The notes: generated by a model not told the origin, from the letters alone. A DNA stretch of 64,000 nucleotides from Isoetes taiwanensis (GCA_021234155.1 JAJEKV010000141.1:192039-256038); one strand, 5' to 3'; positions 45,291 to 57,885 are shown, counted from the stretch's first letter. Made by a program: numbers and translations.

Positions 45291-46790
45291 GCGATTGTGT
45301 GTGCAAAAGAAACTTTGGTCCAACATCTCCAGCAAGGTGCCACACATGAAGATGATTTAGATCCGGAAGCTTACCAGCATATGCATCCCATCTTGGTCAT
45401 AGACGTCAGCAAAGAAGCTAATACACGCCAAGTGCACGTATCCAAAGCAGGACAGCAAAGGACAATTTCTGTTGGAGATCATCTCACACAAACAGAGTAT
45501 GCTTCTCTCACCACACTCTTTCAAGAAATGGCTGATATTTTTGCTTGGGATTATAGTGAATTAAAAGGTATTCCACCCGAGCATGGTATGTTGGAGTTTA
45601 ACCTGAAGCCCGGCTCAAGAGCTGTCACCCAAAAGCTGAGGAAGATCAATCCAGCACTGTTACCATTAATCCAAGCAGAGATCCACAAAATGTTAGCAGC
45701 AGGATTGATCGTAGAGATTCAGCACCCACAGTGGGTCTCTTGTATTGTTCCCATTGAGAAAAAGAATGGGGGCTTGAGAATCTGTATTGATTATCAGGAC
45801 CTCAACAAATGCACACTCAAAGACTTTTATCCGTTGCCTTTCTTGGAGGAAGTGCTTCAAGCAGTGGCGGGTAAGGCTTGCTATTCATTCCTTGATGGTT
45901 TTTTGGGCTTTAACCAGATAAGCATTTCTGAAAGAGACCAAGAGAAAACAACCTTCATAACACCTTAAGGAACATATGCTATGACTAAAATGCCTTTTGG
46001 CCTGAAGAATGCACCTTCAGTATTTCAAAGATCCATGGACTCTATTTTCAAATCCTTGCCATCTGCCAATTTTAGAGTCTTCCTAGATGATCTATGTCTT
46101 GCTACCTCTCACAATGACCAGCTGTTCATGATCAGAAAAATATGTTTCCTATGCCAATAATTTAACGTTTGTTTGAACCCCAAAAAATGTGTCTTTTGGG
46201 TCCCTCAAGGCATTTTGCTAGGCCACCAGATTTCTAACCAAGGAATTCAAGTGGCAAGAGATAAGATCGACATGATACAGACCTTGCCAGCCCCAAGAAC
46301 ACTCAAGGACGTTAAGAGGCTCATTGGCATGACCAGCTTTCTCAGGATGCACATTCCGAACTTTTCCCGCATTATAAATCCCATCACAAGGCTGATAAGA
46401 ACATGACGTGCAGCTCCAAAAGGGAAGAGTAAGTATGTTCAGATTGAATGGACAGTGGAATGTTAGGAAGCTTTTCACTTTATACTTCAAGAATTACAAG
46501 TGGGCAGGGCACTTAGTACACCAGAAGCAGATCGGCCCTTTCAAGTATACATCAGAATGACAGAAAAGGCAATTGGCGTGGCACTGGCTCAAAGGAATAG
46601 AGTATTTGGGTTCAATGGGAAGCAATGGGGGTCAGAGGAAGAAAAGTATCCTAAATATGAGAAGTATGCTGCTGCATTGATGTTCCTCTTGGATAAGCAT
46701 GGGTATTTGTTCCTAAGGCAACATGTCACTGTGTACATGAAGCATAATCCACTCAAGATTCTCTTCAACAGGTCCCAAAAAAAAGGATAA
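45285..46790 (+). pseudogene. Reverse transcriptase and RNase H
   Basis: The RT frame 45285-45968 holds DIFAWDYSELKGIPPEH, MLAAGLIVEIQHPQWVSCIV, GGLRICIDYQDLNK and FLDGFLGFNQISI. A TAA at 45966 is followed in frame by AMTKMPFGLKNAPSVFQRSM and RVFLDDLCLAT (F-L-D-D for Y-x-D-D, about 46085). PKKCVFWVPQGILLGHQIS, VKRLIGMTSFLRMHIPNFSR and the tether to RNase H follow. The RNase H part (46500-46790) has AIGVALAQRN, KYPKYEKYAAALMFLL and HVTVYMKHNPLK. Stops at 45966, about 46160, 46404 and 46465 make it defective. Confidence 0.85.
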
Positions 46791-46812
46791 GCTTTATAGG
46801 TGGGCTGCTCGT

Positions 46813-47055
46813 TTGGTGGAATATGATTTGGAGGTGCAGTTGTACAGTGCAAAAAGAAATCCGAGTTTGTACATACCTTATGCATTTTATTCCCATGATC
46901 TGGAGCTTGAGGATGCTGATGTGCGCCCTGATATTGACGAAGAAGATCAAAGAGTTACCTTGATTGATCTAATACACTCCTGGAAGTATCCCATCTGTAA
47001 GTTTTTACTAACCCAAGAGCTGCCTGCAGGTTTGACTAAGAGTGCAGCAAGGTGA
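46813..47055 (+). pseudogene. RNase H to integrase connection
   Basis: VEYDLEVQLYSAKRNPSLYI corresponds to the end of RNase H, where Tat/gypsy elements read L-x-E-Y-D-I...K-A-x-K-G-Q/N. The following acidic linker (LELEDADVRPDIDEEDQR) leads towards integrase in a different frame. Confidence 0.55.
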
Positions 47056-47085
47056 TTCAAGGAGCGTTGTCTTCAGTATACACTT

Positions 47086-48229
47086 GTGGGAGATATTCTT
47101 TGCAGACCGGATAAATCAGGTGCATATCTCAGATGTTTGGATGAAATCGAGCAAAAGTTGGTCCTCAAAGAATGTCATGATCAAATGTGTGGAGGCCATT
47201 TTTCTGGAGACACCACAGCAAAGAAGATTATGCTAAATGGATATTATTGGCCCACTATTTTCAAGGACTGCCATGCACATATTCAAAAATGCCATCAATG
47301 CCAGATCCATGGCCGAAAAATCTTGCACCCTGGGTCTTTAAATCCCATAGTCACACCTGGACCATTTCAAGTGTGGGGTTTGGATTTCATTGGCAAAATA
47401 GAACCCCCTTCATCTGCTCAACATAGTTATATTTTGGTGGCCACTGATCTCTTTACCAAGTGGGTGGAAGCGGTGCCTCTCAAGGATGCTAACGCCAAAG
47501 TCACAGCCAAATTCATTTACACGGAGATATGCAGCAGGTTTGGGATACCCTTCCATATTATTACCGGCCGAGGCACACCTTTCATAAATGATCTTATGCA
47601 GCATCTAGTACAGTATCTAGGGATCAAGCATACCAAAAGCAGTTCTTATTACCCCCAGGGTAATGGCCAAGCGGAATCCACCAACAAAGTTCTCAAGGGT
47701 ATTTAAAAAAAAAACAGTAGCAGAACACAAAAGGGATTGGAATTTGAAACTGACAGATGCCTTGTGGGCCTACAGAACTACCCATAAACATTCTATGGGG
47801 ATGACACCATTCCAGCTTGTGTATGGTGAAGAAGCCATGTTACCTGTGCATCTCGAGTTACCAGCTCTAAAGTTCATCTATCAACAAAACTTGTGCATAG
47901 AAGAGGCGGTAGGCCACAGAATATGCTTGCTGGAAAAGCTGACAGAAGTCAGGGACGAAGCTTATGAGAGAATGGCATTGAAAAGGAAAAAAGAGGAAGC
48001 TGCTTTCAACAAGAAGAACAGGTTACAAGGTTCATATGTTCCTGGGGATATGGTGTTGATTTGGGATAAGAAAATCGAGAAGAATCCCCCCAAATTTGCA
48101 AATCTCTGGAAAGGTCCATATTTTGTCAAAAAACATGCTGGCACTAACTCCTATCTTTTGCAGAACCTTCTTCTAGAGGAATTACCAAATCCCATCAACA
48201 TACAACATCTGAAGAAATACTGGATATAA
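47086..48229 (+). pseudogene. Integrase (catalytic Asp replaced)
   Basis: HHCC zinc site: HDQMCGGHF and CHAHIQKCHQC (47175-47310). Catalytic core: WGLDFIGKIEPP (first Asp, about 47385), TDLFTKWVEAVPL, FHIITGRGTPFIND with Gly (codon 47566-47568) where the second catalytic Asp is expected, and YYPQGNGQAESTNKVLK with Glu. An A-run near 47704 breaks the frame. The C-terminal part continues at 47707-48229 with DALWAYRTTHKHSMGMTPFQ, YGEEAMLPVHLELP and GDMVLIWDKKIEKNPPKFAN, then LWKGPYFV. No chromodomain follows. The element could not integrate by its own enzyme. Confidence 0.85.
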
Positions 48230-48281
48230 TACTGCAATGGGCTGAGGGGACCAACCCTTTTTTTGTTTTGGGCATTTTAAT

Positions 48282-49420
48282 TGTTTTGGGCATGGTTATA
48301 CTCAGCAATTGTTTTGGGCAATTTAATGGTTTGTTACTTGGCAGATGGTAGATTGCAGCACAAGGCCCGGTGCATAGGAGCACCTCTTGTTGAATTGATC
48401 GGATTCACATGGCCATGGGGGAGTCATTATGGCACATAATTGCTGAATGCGCTTTGGGTAACAGAGAAGTCCTGGTGTGTTGGAACACCCCATGCAAGTC
48501 ACCATGGTGCAGTGATGATTTGCATTTCTAGGGCATAAGTTAGTTCAAGATTTAAGGTTTTTGTATTAGTCCTTATTGACGTTTACATTTGATAGAAAAA
48601 AAAAGGGGGGAGAAAGAGACAAAGTTATCGCAGTAAGACTTTTAGGGTTTCAAATCCGGTGGAGTTGGTTGAATAGGTGGAGATTCGAAGTGGTTTCAAC
48701 TGAAATATTATGTCACATCAAGATCAGGAGTGGCTTTTATGGCATCTGGCCCTACTCTGGAGGAGGAAGAAATCCGTTGCAGCAGATTCCGGAAGGGCTG
48801 GGAGCAGAATAAAGAGGTGGAAAAAACGTGAAGAAGGGGCTCCATTTGGCGGTATTTTCTTGCTGAAGCATTTGGGCGCCAGAAAAATATTTCTATGTTC
48901 TTCCAATGATCTTGAATTATCTGATAATATCTTGTTTCGAACTTGTTTATCTATGTGAAATAGCAAGAATTTGTCTTTTAAGTCTTGCTTTGATCATATT
49001 CGGAGAAATCCTTATATCTTGTTGTGTAGCACTTGTTGTAACACTTTTCCTCAGCAATTGCTAGAGCGTTTTCCACTGTATATTGTCATAAGGCCGTTGC
49101 CACAATTTCTTCATCTTTTGTGCTAAGCAATTGGTATATAGTCAATGTATGATGGGCATTGTTCTAAAGTTTCTTGAATCCCAATATGCTTATTCTTGTT
49201 CATCTCATCTTTCTTGTGAATCCCAAGTGATCAAAGTAAGATTTGTTTTATTAGTGAATCCCAAGTAACAAAAAAAAAAAGGGGGTGAGATTCGTTGTCC
49301 TTCCATTCCCAAATCTCTCAAAAAAGTTTTCATCTTTAGGTGTGATTGGCCTAACCAATATGGAGGTCCTAATCGCTTAGGTTCTCTGAAGATTGTTGCA
49401 CCGAGTCCATATTTAGTGCA
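48282..49420 (+). repeat. 3' LTR
   Basis: Matches the 5' LTR over its full length. GTTTTGGGCATTTTAAT immediately upstream repeats the LTR start motif. A clear polypurine tract is not visible; GGGCTGAGGGG at 48239 is the only G-rich stretch nearby. Confidence 0.9.
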
Positions 49421-49792
49421 ATAATAAGATCTACATTGTAAGCATTTTGTTTATAAAATGTTTTAGAAAGGACAAGTGGGGCAATATATAGATATGAATG
49501 CTTTCAAAGACCAAATTATCAAGCAGAAAAGTCAAGTCATTCAATGTAGATTAACACAGTTAATGGTATGACAGTAGTGAGCATTAACGGTGTTAATAGA
49601 TATTAATGGTATAACAGTGATGAGCATTCAAAAACTTGTTCAGAGCAAAGCATCAGTGAAGCCTGCATCTCTAAATTGCCTGCATCTCTAAATTCATGGA
49701 TTCTTAAGTGCACATAGTCGGTCATATATGAATCTTTTCCTAATTGATGGGCTGTTTAGAAATAAATGGTGCGTAGTTGAGGACGCATCAAT
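49421..49792. other. Gene-free interval
   Basis: No gene is supported. TTAATGGTAT-ACAGT-TGAGCATT is duplicated (near 49559 and 49602), as is GCCTGCATCTCTAAATT (49662 and 49679). Confidence 0.5.
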
Positions 49793-50046
49793 AGGGCTGG
49801 CCACATGATCGATTTTTCTCTGATTCTGATGTCAAGATGGAGGTGGAGGCCTCCGTTTGAGGTCAATTTTGAATGTTCCATTCCGGAAGGGGGAGCACCC
49901 AAAAAGTTTAGTCTAATATGCTGTTCTTCCTCTCTTCCGCAGTACTTCCCCCTCCATTTCGCCACTCTTGCCCTCTCTCGTATCCCCTCTCGTATGAAAT
50001 TCATATACGGAGGCGGAGGTCAGAAAGATCGCATGTGGCCACCCCT
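49793..50046 (-). mobile_element. MITE copy 2, directly upstream of SNU114
   Basis: 254 bp with terminal inverted repeats AGGGCTGGCCACATGATC at the left and, read inverted, AGGGGTGGCCACATGCGATC at the right. It is flanked by AAT on both sides, a possible 3-bp target duplication. The body matches copy 1 at 23652-23889 in inverse orientation. It ends 126 bp before the SNU114 start codon, so it probably forms part of the promoter or 5' UTR. Confidence 0.75.
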
Positions 50047-50172
50047 AATGGGTCTTCCAATTGATGCGTTAGCATTTTGTTTGAAACATTAGTGTTTTTC
50101 ATTTGCCCAACCCCTAGGGCAACGCAAAACCCCCCCCGCCCTTCAGAGCCCAGCACCGCCGAAGCCATAGCT

Positions 50173-53100
50173 ATGGAGGACAATCTTTACGACGAGTTTG
50201 GGAACTACATAGGCCCGGACATTGAGTCTGAAAATGAATCATCTGATGCGGGTTCTGAACAAGGGGATGAGGATGGCGGTCGTGAGCGCGATGCTGATGG
50301 TGATGAAGCTTGGGGTAATGGGGCTGCCCGTTCTGATGCTATGGACGCAACAGGCGCAGCCGAGGATGAAATGGAAGTTGAAACTGGGGCAGTTGTTTTG
50401 GCAGAAGATAAAAAGTATTACCCTACAGCTATGGAGGTTTATGGCGAGGGCGTGGAAACTTTGGTCATGGATGAGGATGCGCAGCCTCTTGAAGAACCCA
50501 TTATTAAGCCTGTCAAACTGAAGAAATTTGAAGTGAAAACCAGGGAGCTTAACACTTATGTTTCAACTGATTTTATGTTAGGGCTTATGTCAAATCCAGC
50601 ATTGGTTAGAAATGTAGCACTTGTAGGGCATTTGCAACACGGGAAGACTCTTTTGGTTGATATGCTTGTAGAGCAAACGCATGATATCAAGACTTTGGAT
50701 CCTACTTCAGAGAAGCATCTTAGATATACAGATACACGAATTGATGAGCAGGAGAGGCAGATCTCCATCAAGGCAATGCCTATGTCGTTAGTGCTAGAGG
50801 ATAGCTGTGGGAAATCATATCTTTGCAATATCATGGATACACCAGGTCATGTGAATTTTTCAGATGAGATGACAGCAGCTCTAAGGCTCGTCGATGGTGC
50901 TGTCCTTGTAGTAGATGCAGTTGAGGGAGTAATGGTATGCTCTTTATTCACTTAATGTTATGGTTTGCTATCTGTTTTTTCTTTATGATTTGATTTAATG
51001 TCAATCAGGTTGAATGCCCTGTTTTCAAGTTAGATTATTTGAACTGTGATATTGTCATGCAAATTGTTTACCCGTCAATTATGTGTCAACATAACGATAG
51101 ACTGTTGTTCATGAGTTTGTAGCATAGACCATGAATGTTTCAAGGAAACTTACGTGTTGACTGTCAACATGCTAGGTGAATACAGAGAGGGCTATACGCC
51201 ATGCTCTCCAAGACCGGCTGCCCATAGTGGTCGTGATTAACAAGGTAAGGAATCTGATGTTTGCCTATAGTGATATTCCTTGATTTCTTTCTGGCTTATT
51301 GATAAATACCATGTCAGGTTGATAGGCTGATTACAGAGTTGAAGCTGCCACCTGCTGATGCATATTTTAAATTAAAGCATACAATAGAAGATATAAATAC
51401 CCTATTGTCTGCTCTTTCTACTGGTCTGGATGGTCCTCAGTTAGTTGATCCTGCCATGGGAAATGTATGTTTTGCAAGTGCGACAGCAGGTTGGTCATTT
51501 ACGCTCTTGTCATTTGCAAAACTATATGTAAAGCTGCACGGAATACCATTTGATGCTGCCAAATTTGCTAGTCGTCTATGGGGAGACATGTATTATCACT
51601 CAGACACTCGGACATTTAAAAGAAAACCACCACAAAATGGTGGAGAACGGTCGTTTGTGCAGTTTATTCTGGAACCATTGTACAAAATTTATAGCCAACT
51701 TGTAGGAGAACATCGGAAGAGTGTGGAAACTACACTTACTGAGCTTGGGGTGACCCTCAGTAATGGAGCCTACAGATTGAATGTTAAACCACTACTGCAA
51801 TTAGCCTGCAGCTCAGTCTTTGGTTCTGCCACTGGGTTTACGGACATGTTAGTGCAGCATATTCCTTCTGCTATGTCTGCTGCAGCCAGCAAAGTTGAAC
51901 ACACATATACTGGCCCACAGGACTCCCTAATAGCGCAGTCCATGAAAGAATGCAATGCAAAAGGCCCGTTAATGGTTAATGTTACGAAGCTATATCCAAA
52001 GTCAGATTGTAGCGTGTTTGACTCTTTTGGAAGGGTGTTAAGTGGTACGATTGCTACAGGTCAAACAGTACGCATTTTGGGAGAAGGATATTCTCCATTT
52101 GATGAGGAGGATATGGCAGTCAAGGAGGTAACAAAATTGTGGGTTTATCAGGCCCGTTACAGAATTCCCATTAGCAAAGCACCCGCTGGTTCGTGGGTGC
52201 TGATAGAAGGAGTAGATGCCTCAATAATGAAAACAGCAACACTTTGCCCAGAATTTTCAGAAGAAGATGTGTATATCTTCAGGCCTCTACAGTTCAATAC
52301 TCTTTCAGTTGTAAAGACAGCAACTGAACCTCTTAACCCAAGCGAGTTGCCTAAGATGGTAGACGGGTTACGAAAAATTAGCAAGAGTTACCCATTGGCA
52401 ATCACAAAAGTTGAAGAATCTGGTGAGCATACCATTCTTGGCACTGGGGAAATATTCTTAGACTCTATAATGAAAGACTTGCGGGAGCTCTATTCTGAAG
52501 TTGAAGTGAAGGTATATATGCTGCTGCCGTCTTAAAGTTTTGAGTGGTTTAATGCGTGCCATGTCCTTAAGTTCTAATCTTTTGCAGGTGGCAGATCCTG
52601 TTGTATCCTTTTGCGAAACAGTTGTAGAAACTTCATCTTTGAAATGCTTTGCCGAGACTCCAAATAAAAAAAACAAGCTTACCATGGTAACTCATTAGCT
52701 TCTGCTCATTCTTTTGGCAGAATAGTTGTAGCGAACTGATTGAAATTCATCACTTTTTTACAGATAGCTGAGCCGTTAGAGAAGGGTTTGGCAGAGGATA
52801 TTGAAAATGGAGTTGTAAGCATAGACTGGCCACGTAAGAGGCTTGGTGATTTTTTCCAGAAGAAATATGACTGGGATTTGCTTGCAGCACGCTCCATTTG
52901 GGCTTTTGGTCCTGATAAGCAGGTAAGCTTTGTAGCATTTGACATAAATAAATTTGTTGTAGCTGAACGATTATGGCCTGATGTTCTTGTGTGCAGGGGC
53001 CTAACATCCTTCTTGATGATACATTACCCAGTGAAGTAGATAAAGGACTTCTCTCTGCAGTGAAAGACTCAATTGTTCAGGGGTTAGTATCATCTTAGCA

Positions 53101-54026
53101 TGAGATCAGATTCTTTATTTGCACTAAAGTGTTACTAACGTATAAGTATTCACCTAATATTGCGCTTCTCGTTTTAGATTTCAGTGGGGTGCAAGAGAAG
53201 GGCCTCTATGCGATGAGCCAATTCGCAATGTAAAGTTCAAGATCCTTGATGCAACCATAGCGCAGGAAAATTTTAATCGCGGTGGTGGCCAGATAATTCC
53301 TACTGCAAGACGTGTTGCATATTCTGCTTTTCTGATGGCAGCACCAAGGTTGATGGAACCTGTATACTTTGTTGAGGTACACAAACTTTCAGTCAAACAT
53401 GTCAATGTTAGTTGTACATTTTGCAAATTATTAATAGTACGTGCGTTGAATTGGATAGATACAAACTCCTGCTGACTGCATGTCTGCTATTTTCACTGTT
53501 CTTACACGGAGGAGGGGTCATGTGACTTCTGAGGTGCCAAAACCAGGGACCCCAGCCTACATTGTAAAGGTAGGCAACATTGTCACGCTCTAAACATCTT
53601 AAGCTGCTTGCATTGTTGTGTTGTTTCTGAGCCATGGCATTGATGTCTGCAGGCTTTCCTTCCTGTGATAGAATCGTTTGGGTTTGAAACTGATTTACGA
53701 TATCATACGCAAGGACAAGCATTCTGTATGTCTGTGTTTGATCATTGGTCTATAGTCCCAGGAGATCCACTGGATAAGTCAGTAGTTTTGCGACCCCTGG
53801 AGCCTGCTCCAATCCAACATCTTGCACGAGAGTTTATGGTTAAGACCAGAAGAAGAAAGGTTAGTTATCTTACCATCTCTTATTAAATTATTGGGCATTC
53901 TTTGTATTAATTTGATAATATATATGACAGGGGATGAGTGAGGACGTCAGTATTAATAAGTTCTTTGACGACCCTATGTTGCTTGAGCTTGCCAGACAAG
54001 ATGCGGACCTTCAGCAAATTCTTTAA
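50173..54026 (+). CDS. CLO: 116-kDa U5 snRNP GTPase (SNU114/EFTUD2 homologue), ten exons
   Basis: The EF-2-like spliceosomal GTPase of the U5 snRNP drives U4/U6 unwinding and spliceosome disassembly together with BRR2 and PRP8; it acts in the nucleus. Exons: 50173-50934, 51176-51244, 51318-52511, 52588-52686, 52764-52922, 52997-53082, 53178-53376, 53459-53569, 53653-53859, 53931-54026. They total 2,982 nt (993 residues), all in phase with GT-AG borders and close to the usual plant length. Signs: N-terminus [18 protein letters not shown] with an acidic tail, G1 GHLQHGKT, G3 DTPGHVNF, G4 NKVDR, EF-2 domains II-V, C-terminus QDADLQQIL. The start is at the conserved [10 protein letters not shown], not at an in-frame ATG at 50077. 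No damage is seen. Confidence 0.96.
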
Positions 54027-56828
54027 TTGGTCTACTACTGCCTTTTGTACCATAGTGCTAAACAGCAGTTCTGTAAAATAGAAAGTCACTCAATTTTGAA
54101 GCAGAATTTTGGGCCAGATCATATGCACCCGGATTGACATATTCTTTGGCAACGAAAATCAGAGAAGAGCAAAACTACGTGTGAAGAACCATTAGCCAAA
54201 ATGATGATTTAAAAAATAACTGACGCAAGTTCCAATGATCTCTTGTATTTCTGAATTGGTTGTTGAAGCCAAGAAAGAATGGGTTTCATTCGAGTGCACA
54301 GTTTGCAGACTAAACTTTTAGATCCAATTTGGGAAAAAAAATGGTGTAATCATGGTTGTGGGTCAGTCTCTTTTAGAACATTATGCATTGCTTGGTTTGC
54401 AATATGTATTCCCAAACCTTTCAGGATTAACAATGATTATGCCTCGTCCTGGTCAGTTGGGGGTGTTAAAAAAGATCACCAGTTTGGCTCAATGGGAAGT
54501 AAAAGGATGGTTGTAGAATTGGATAGGCGTAAAGATATCTTGCCTGCTAGAGTTCCACAGAGGAGGCTGGATCCTGCTGCCTTGAGATTAAGTTTCTTTT
54601 GATGAAAGGGTTCAAAATGAGGAAATCAAATCGTCTGTGCATTTGATTTTGATCATATTGTCATATTATTATGGTAACTCATTACAAAGGGAAAAGTTAT
54701 TTTTGTTTAACTGTGTTGTTGAGTTCGATCATTAGTTACTCCTTGGAATGTTTGTTTGGTCAAGTTGTCAAAAGGCGAGCATGTTTCTTATGCACTTGCC
54801 GTTGCAGCTGAAGGTTGAATTTGGAGTTACTCTTGCCAAGATGGACAAATGAGCGATGACTGTAAATCTTTCTATTATGATTAGCCGATTTGTTCAACAA
54901 ACAGCTTATTGTAAATGCATGTACGATTTGATTCATAGCCGTTGGCCTGTAGTTGGATGGGTGTATTTGCTAATCCTTGTTGATAATTTTCAATCTGAAA
55001 ACATGGCCTTCAATAATAATAATAATAATAATAATAATGGGTTTTAACAATAAAGACAGAAATTATATTTTTACTTTATGCATTAAGTTTCTCCATTGTA
55101 CATGTCCCAGCATTGTACTTATGCTGGGAAATAAAATAGGAATGAGACACAGTTCAAACTGTGCCATTTGGATAACCTTTAGTTGGTCTTCAATGGGGTT
55201 AGATGATATTACCCTAAATTGGACCACTTGGTAACTTCAATGCGTAGAATTAAATTTGAAAAATTAGGTATGGTCGCCATACAGTTCTAACAAATAGCCT
55301 GATTTAATCGGTAAATTTATCTTAACGTCCTTTTTGCCCTAAAAGTTTTCCACATAAAAAGTTAGAAAACAAATTTCACTGAAATTTTATTTGGATCGAG
55401 CGGTCATTTAGGGGCCTTAGCTGGTGGTCTGGGCTGTTCCCCTCTCGACGTTTGAGAGGGGAGAGAAACAAACACTTGATTGAACGCTTGGAAACTCTCT
55501 ATGACACCCAACCTCTTCAGTTTAGGCCCACGAATCTTAGTTGGAGTGCATCCAGTGAGGTCGTTATTTACTAGCTTTCTATCTTTGTTTTGTTAAATAA
55601 TGTTGATAAGGTGAATCCGTTCCTCACAAAGCAGTGACGGTGCTCTATGACCGAGCTACACAACAACATACATCTTCTAATGTAAAAAAAACTTATATTT
55701 TATGTGTTGCATTTTTTGCTTTAAAGTTATAAATGTCGTCGTATATAAAATGTGGCATTCATATTTAGGATGCAGTGTAAAAAGGTCTTAATCAGGGTTG
55801 TAAATCTTATATATTTGAATATGCACAATGTTCTTACCAAAACATCATAATTATAAAGGGAGAGTGATTCATACACTATTTCTTTAACTTCTCATCTTTT
55901 CACACAACAATGCTCCATGTTTTCCTTCTTCCAAGCACAAAAAACAGATTAGAGGTCTTCAAGGAGTTACTCTCATTTCTATGCTAACAAAACATGTATT
56001 TCCATTCTCTGCTCTATTAGACTTGTCCTTATGCTTCTGCAATACTTGTTCCATGCCGAGCACCAAAGATTTCTTCAGGTCAATCTCCATAAAGTTATGG
56101 TATCAAGTATTCTATTGTTTTGAAGTAGCAATTTTGATTGATTGTGAAAACATGACTTTGAAGTATGATTTAAGCCACTTCACCCTTCGGCCATGGAGGG
56201 CAACCCTCTGTGCACAGCACCTTGTTTCTTTTTGGGTTAAAAACCATTTCCATTATGTTACATATGTTTTTAGGTCAAAATGGAGTTAAACTGTACATAT
56301 ACATGTGATTGTCAAAATTTTATAGGGGCTAAATTTCAAAACAAGAAAGCTTACAATGATCAAGTTCCCAAAAAGGAAAGAAAGAGCCATCTTCACCTTT
56401 TTCACCTGCATCCTATTCTTCATTAGCTTCTTCACCTGCATTCTATTCATCAGTACAAACTTTATCTGCATTCTCTTCATTTGCATTCTGGCCATCTTCT
56501 TTTTCAACCTTCTCTTCGGACGCCTTTTTTTTAGCTGTTGCATTTTTAGAGGGCTTGTTACAATTGAAGCGCTTGAAATTTTAGATATGGATAGTGTGGT
56601 AAAAAAAATTGCAATGTTAACTTGCTAGTTGGTACAACATAATCCAATGTGCATTCAAATTCATGTAACTTCTTTTAACATATAAGTACTTAAGTACTTG
56701 TCATATACTTAGCTGTTGATATTGGCTTAAAATCTGTGTACCTGCATTTATTGATTCTTCTTCATTTGTCTTTTCTTTAGTTTTGGACTTCAAATTTTAA
56801 GATCCATTTTTGAATCATCTGCATGCAG
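54027..56828. other. Gene-free interval downstream of SNU114
   Basis: It contains the probable SNU114 3' UTR. (AAT)n lies at 55012-55038. At 56395-56490 a TTCACCTGCAT-TCTATTC-type motif repeats. Frames here (for example 54279, 55981 and Lys-rich 56543-56286 minus) show no family features. Confidence 0.45.
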
Positions 56829-57560
56829 GGCAGTTTACTCTGTTGGTTGTAGCCTTGGAGGAAAACTTGGCCATGGTTGCCGATTAGATGGACGCTGGCC
56901 TTGTTTAATTGAGCACTTCTAAATACTTAAATTGCAGCCTGTTGCTGTAGCAGCTGGAGCTTGGGATCCAGCAATGGTTGTAGAAGATGGTATCTATGCA
57001 TGAGGTTGGAGTCGATATGCTTGCCTAGATGTTGCGAATCACCGCCAAACGTTGTTGAGTCATTGCAAGGAATTAAACCAGTCCATGTTGCAACCAGACA
57101 TTATACAAAACTTATTGTTACTGATGCAGGAGATGTATATTCCTTTGGATGTAGCGAGTCATCCAGCCTTGGTCATTTAAGTAGTGCTAAGGAAGGGCAG
57201 ATTAGTGACTCTTATCTACTCATGGTTGCAAAATATATTTTCATGCATTTTTAGATGGTGTATTGTAGTATGCTTCAATCTTAATGCCATTGTCCCTAAA
57301 AATTTGTCTCTTACTAGTATCTTATGATGATTTCAGGAAATCCAGCATGCAAGTCTTGAAGGGGTAGTGCAAATCAGTCTTATAAATTTTGTTGTATGCA
57401 TGAAGCACTCGTTGAAGAAGATGGATGTGTGTGTATATGGGGATTGGGGTCGATATGGTTGCTTAGGTAAATGAGGATTGTGAATCACCATGAAAAGTTG
57501 TTGAATTATTGCAGCATGTTGGTGTAGCAGCTGGAACTTAGCATGGAGCGGTGTTTGTCA
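56829..57560 (+). pseudogene. RCC1-repeat protein pseudogene
   Basis: Three blade-like RCC1 units remain in changing frames. AVYSVGCSLGGKLGHGCRLD is at 56830-56890. KPVHVATRHYTKLIVTDAGD and VYSFGCSESSSLGH are at 57078-57180. EEDGCVCIWG and a GRYGCLG-type turn are at 57415-57465. Such repeats form the seven-bladed propeller of RCC1-family proteins (for example UVR8-like or guanine-nucleotide exchange proteins). In-frame stops, frameshifts and missing blades show that it is a fragment. Confidence 0.7.
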
Positions 57561-57808
57561 TAAACTTCTTTGTAATCAATTCATGAATGTTCTTTTCAGA
57601 CATTGTGAACCAAACATGGTGAACATGGTAAACTTCTATGTTTCGTAAAAATTTCATGTCTAGTATTCTTCTCAGATGATGTTTCCCCTTGTTCGGTTTA
57701 GTGGCTAGTCCATTGGGTTAGCAATTAAGGGATCTTGTGTGCAAGTCTCTGGAGTCCGTCATATGTCCTCATGGATGCTGCCAATGTGGCATGACGTAAA
57801 AATACTAT

Positions 57809-57847
57809 TTATCTATCTGTCTATCTATCTATCTATCTATCTATCTA
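57809..57847. repeat. (ATCT)n microsatellite
   Basis: About nine ATCT units with one ATCTGTCT interruption lie about 45 bp left of the LINE copy C tail. Confidence 0.9.
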
Positions 57848-57885
57848 ATCATGATAAATTAAAATTGCTAAAAATGTCAAAATAA

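Larger units (their letters stand above)
41733..49420 (+). mobile_element. Ty3/gypsy LTR retrotransposon with PR-RNaseH-RT order
   Basis: 7.69-kb element with two 1,139-bp LTRs (41733-42871 and 48282-49420), both TGTTTTGGGC...TTTAGTGCA, differing at a few percent of sites by eye. Internal order: Gag with three zinc knuckles, protease, RNase H-like domain, RT, RNase H, integrase; no chromodomain. Flanking bases are TTAAT (left) and ATAAT (right), a 4-of-5 match to a 5-bp target duplication. RNase H of the N-x-E-Y-E-A-L type points to the plant Tat/Athila-related (non-chromovirus) branch. It is defective through several stops and one catalytic change. Confidence 0.88.

Noticed and set aside
50077-50172. 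Upstream in-frame ATG of SNU114 as the start
   Set aside because: The extra residues are unlike the conserved N-terminus, which begins [10 protein letters not shown] at 50173.
56286-56543. Lys/Met-rich minus-strand frame
   Set aside because: It is produced by a short TTCACCTGCAT-type repeat; no family resemblance.
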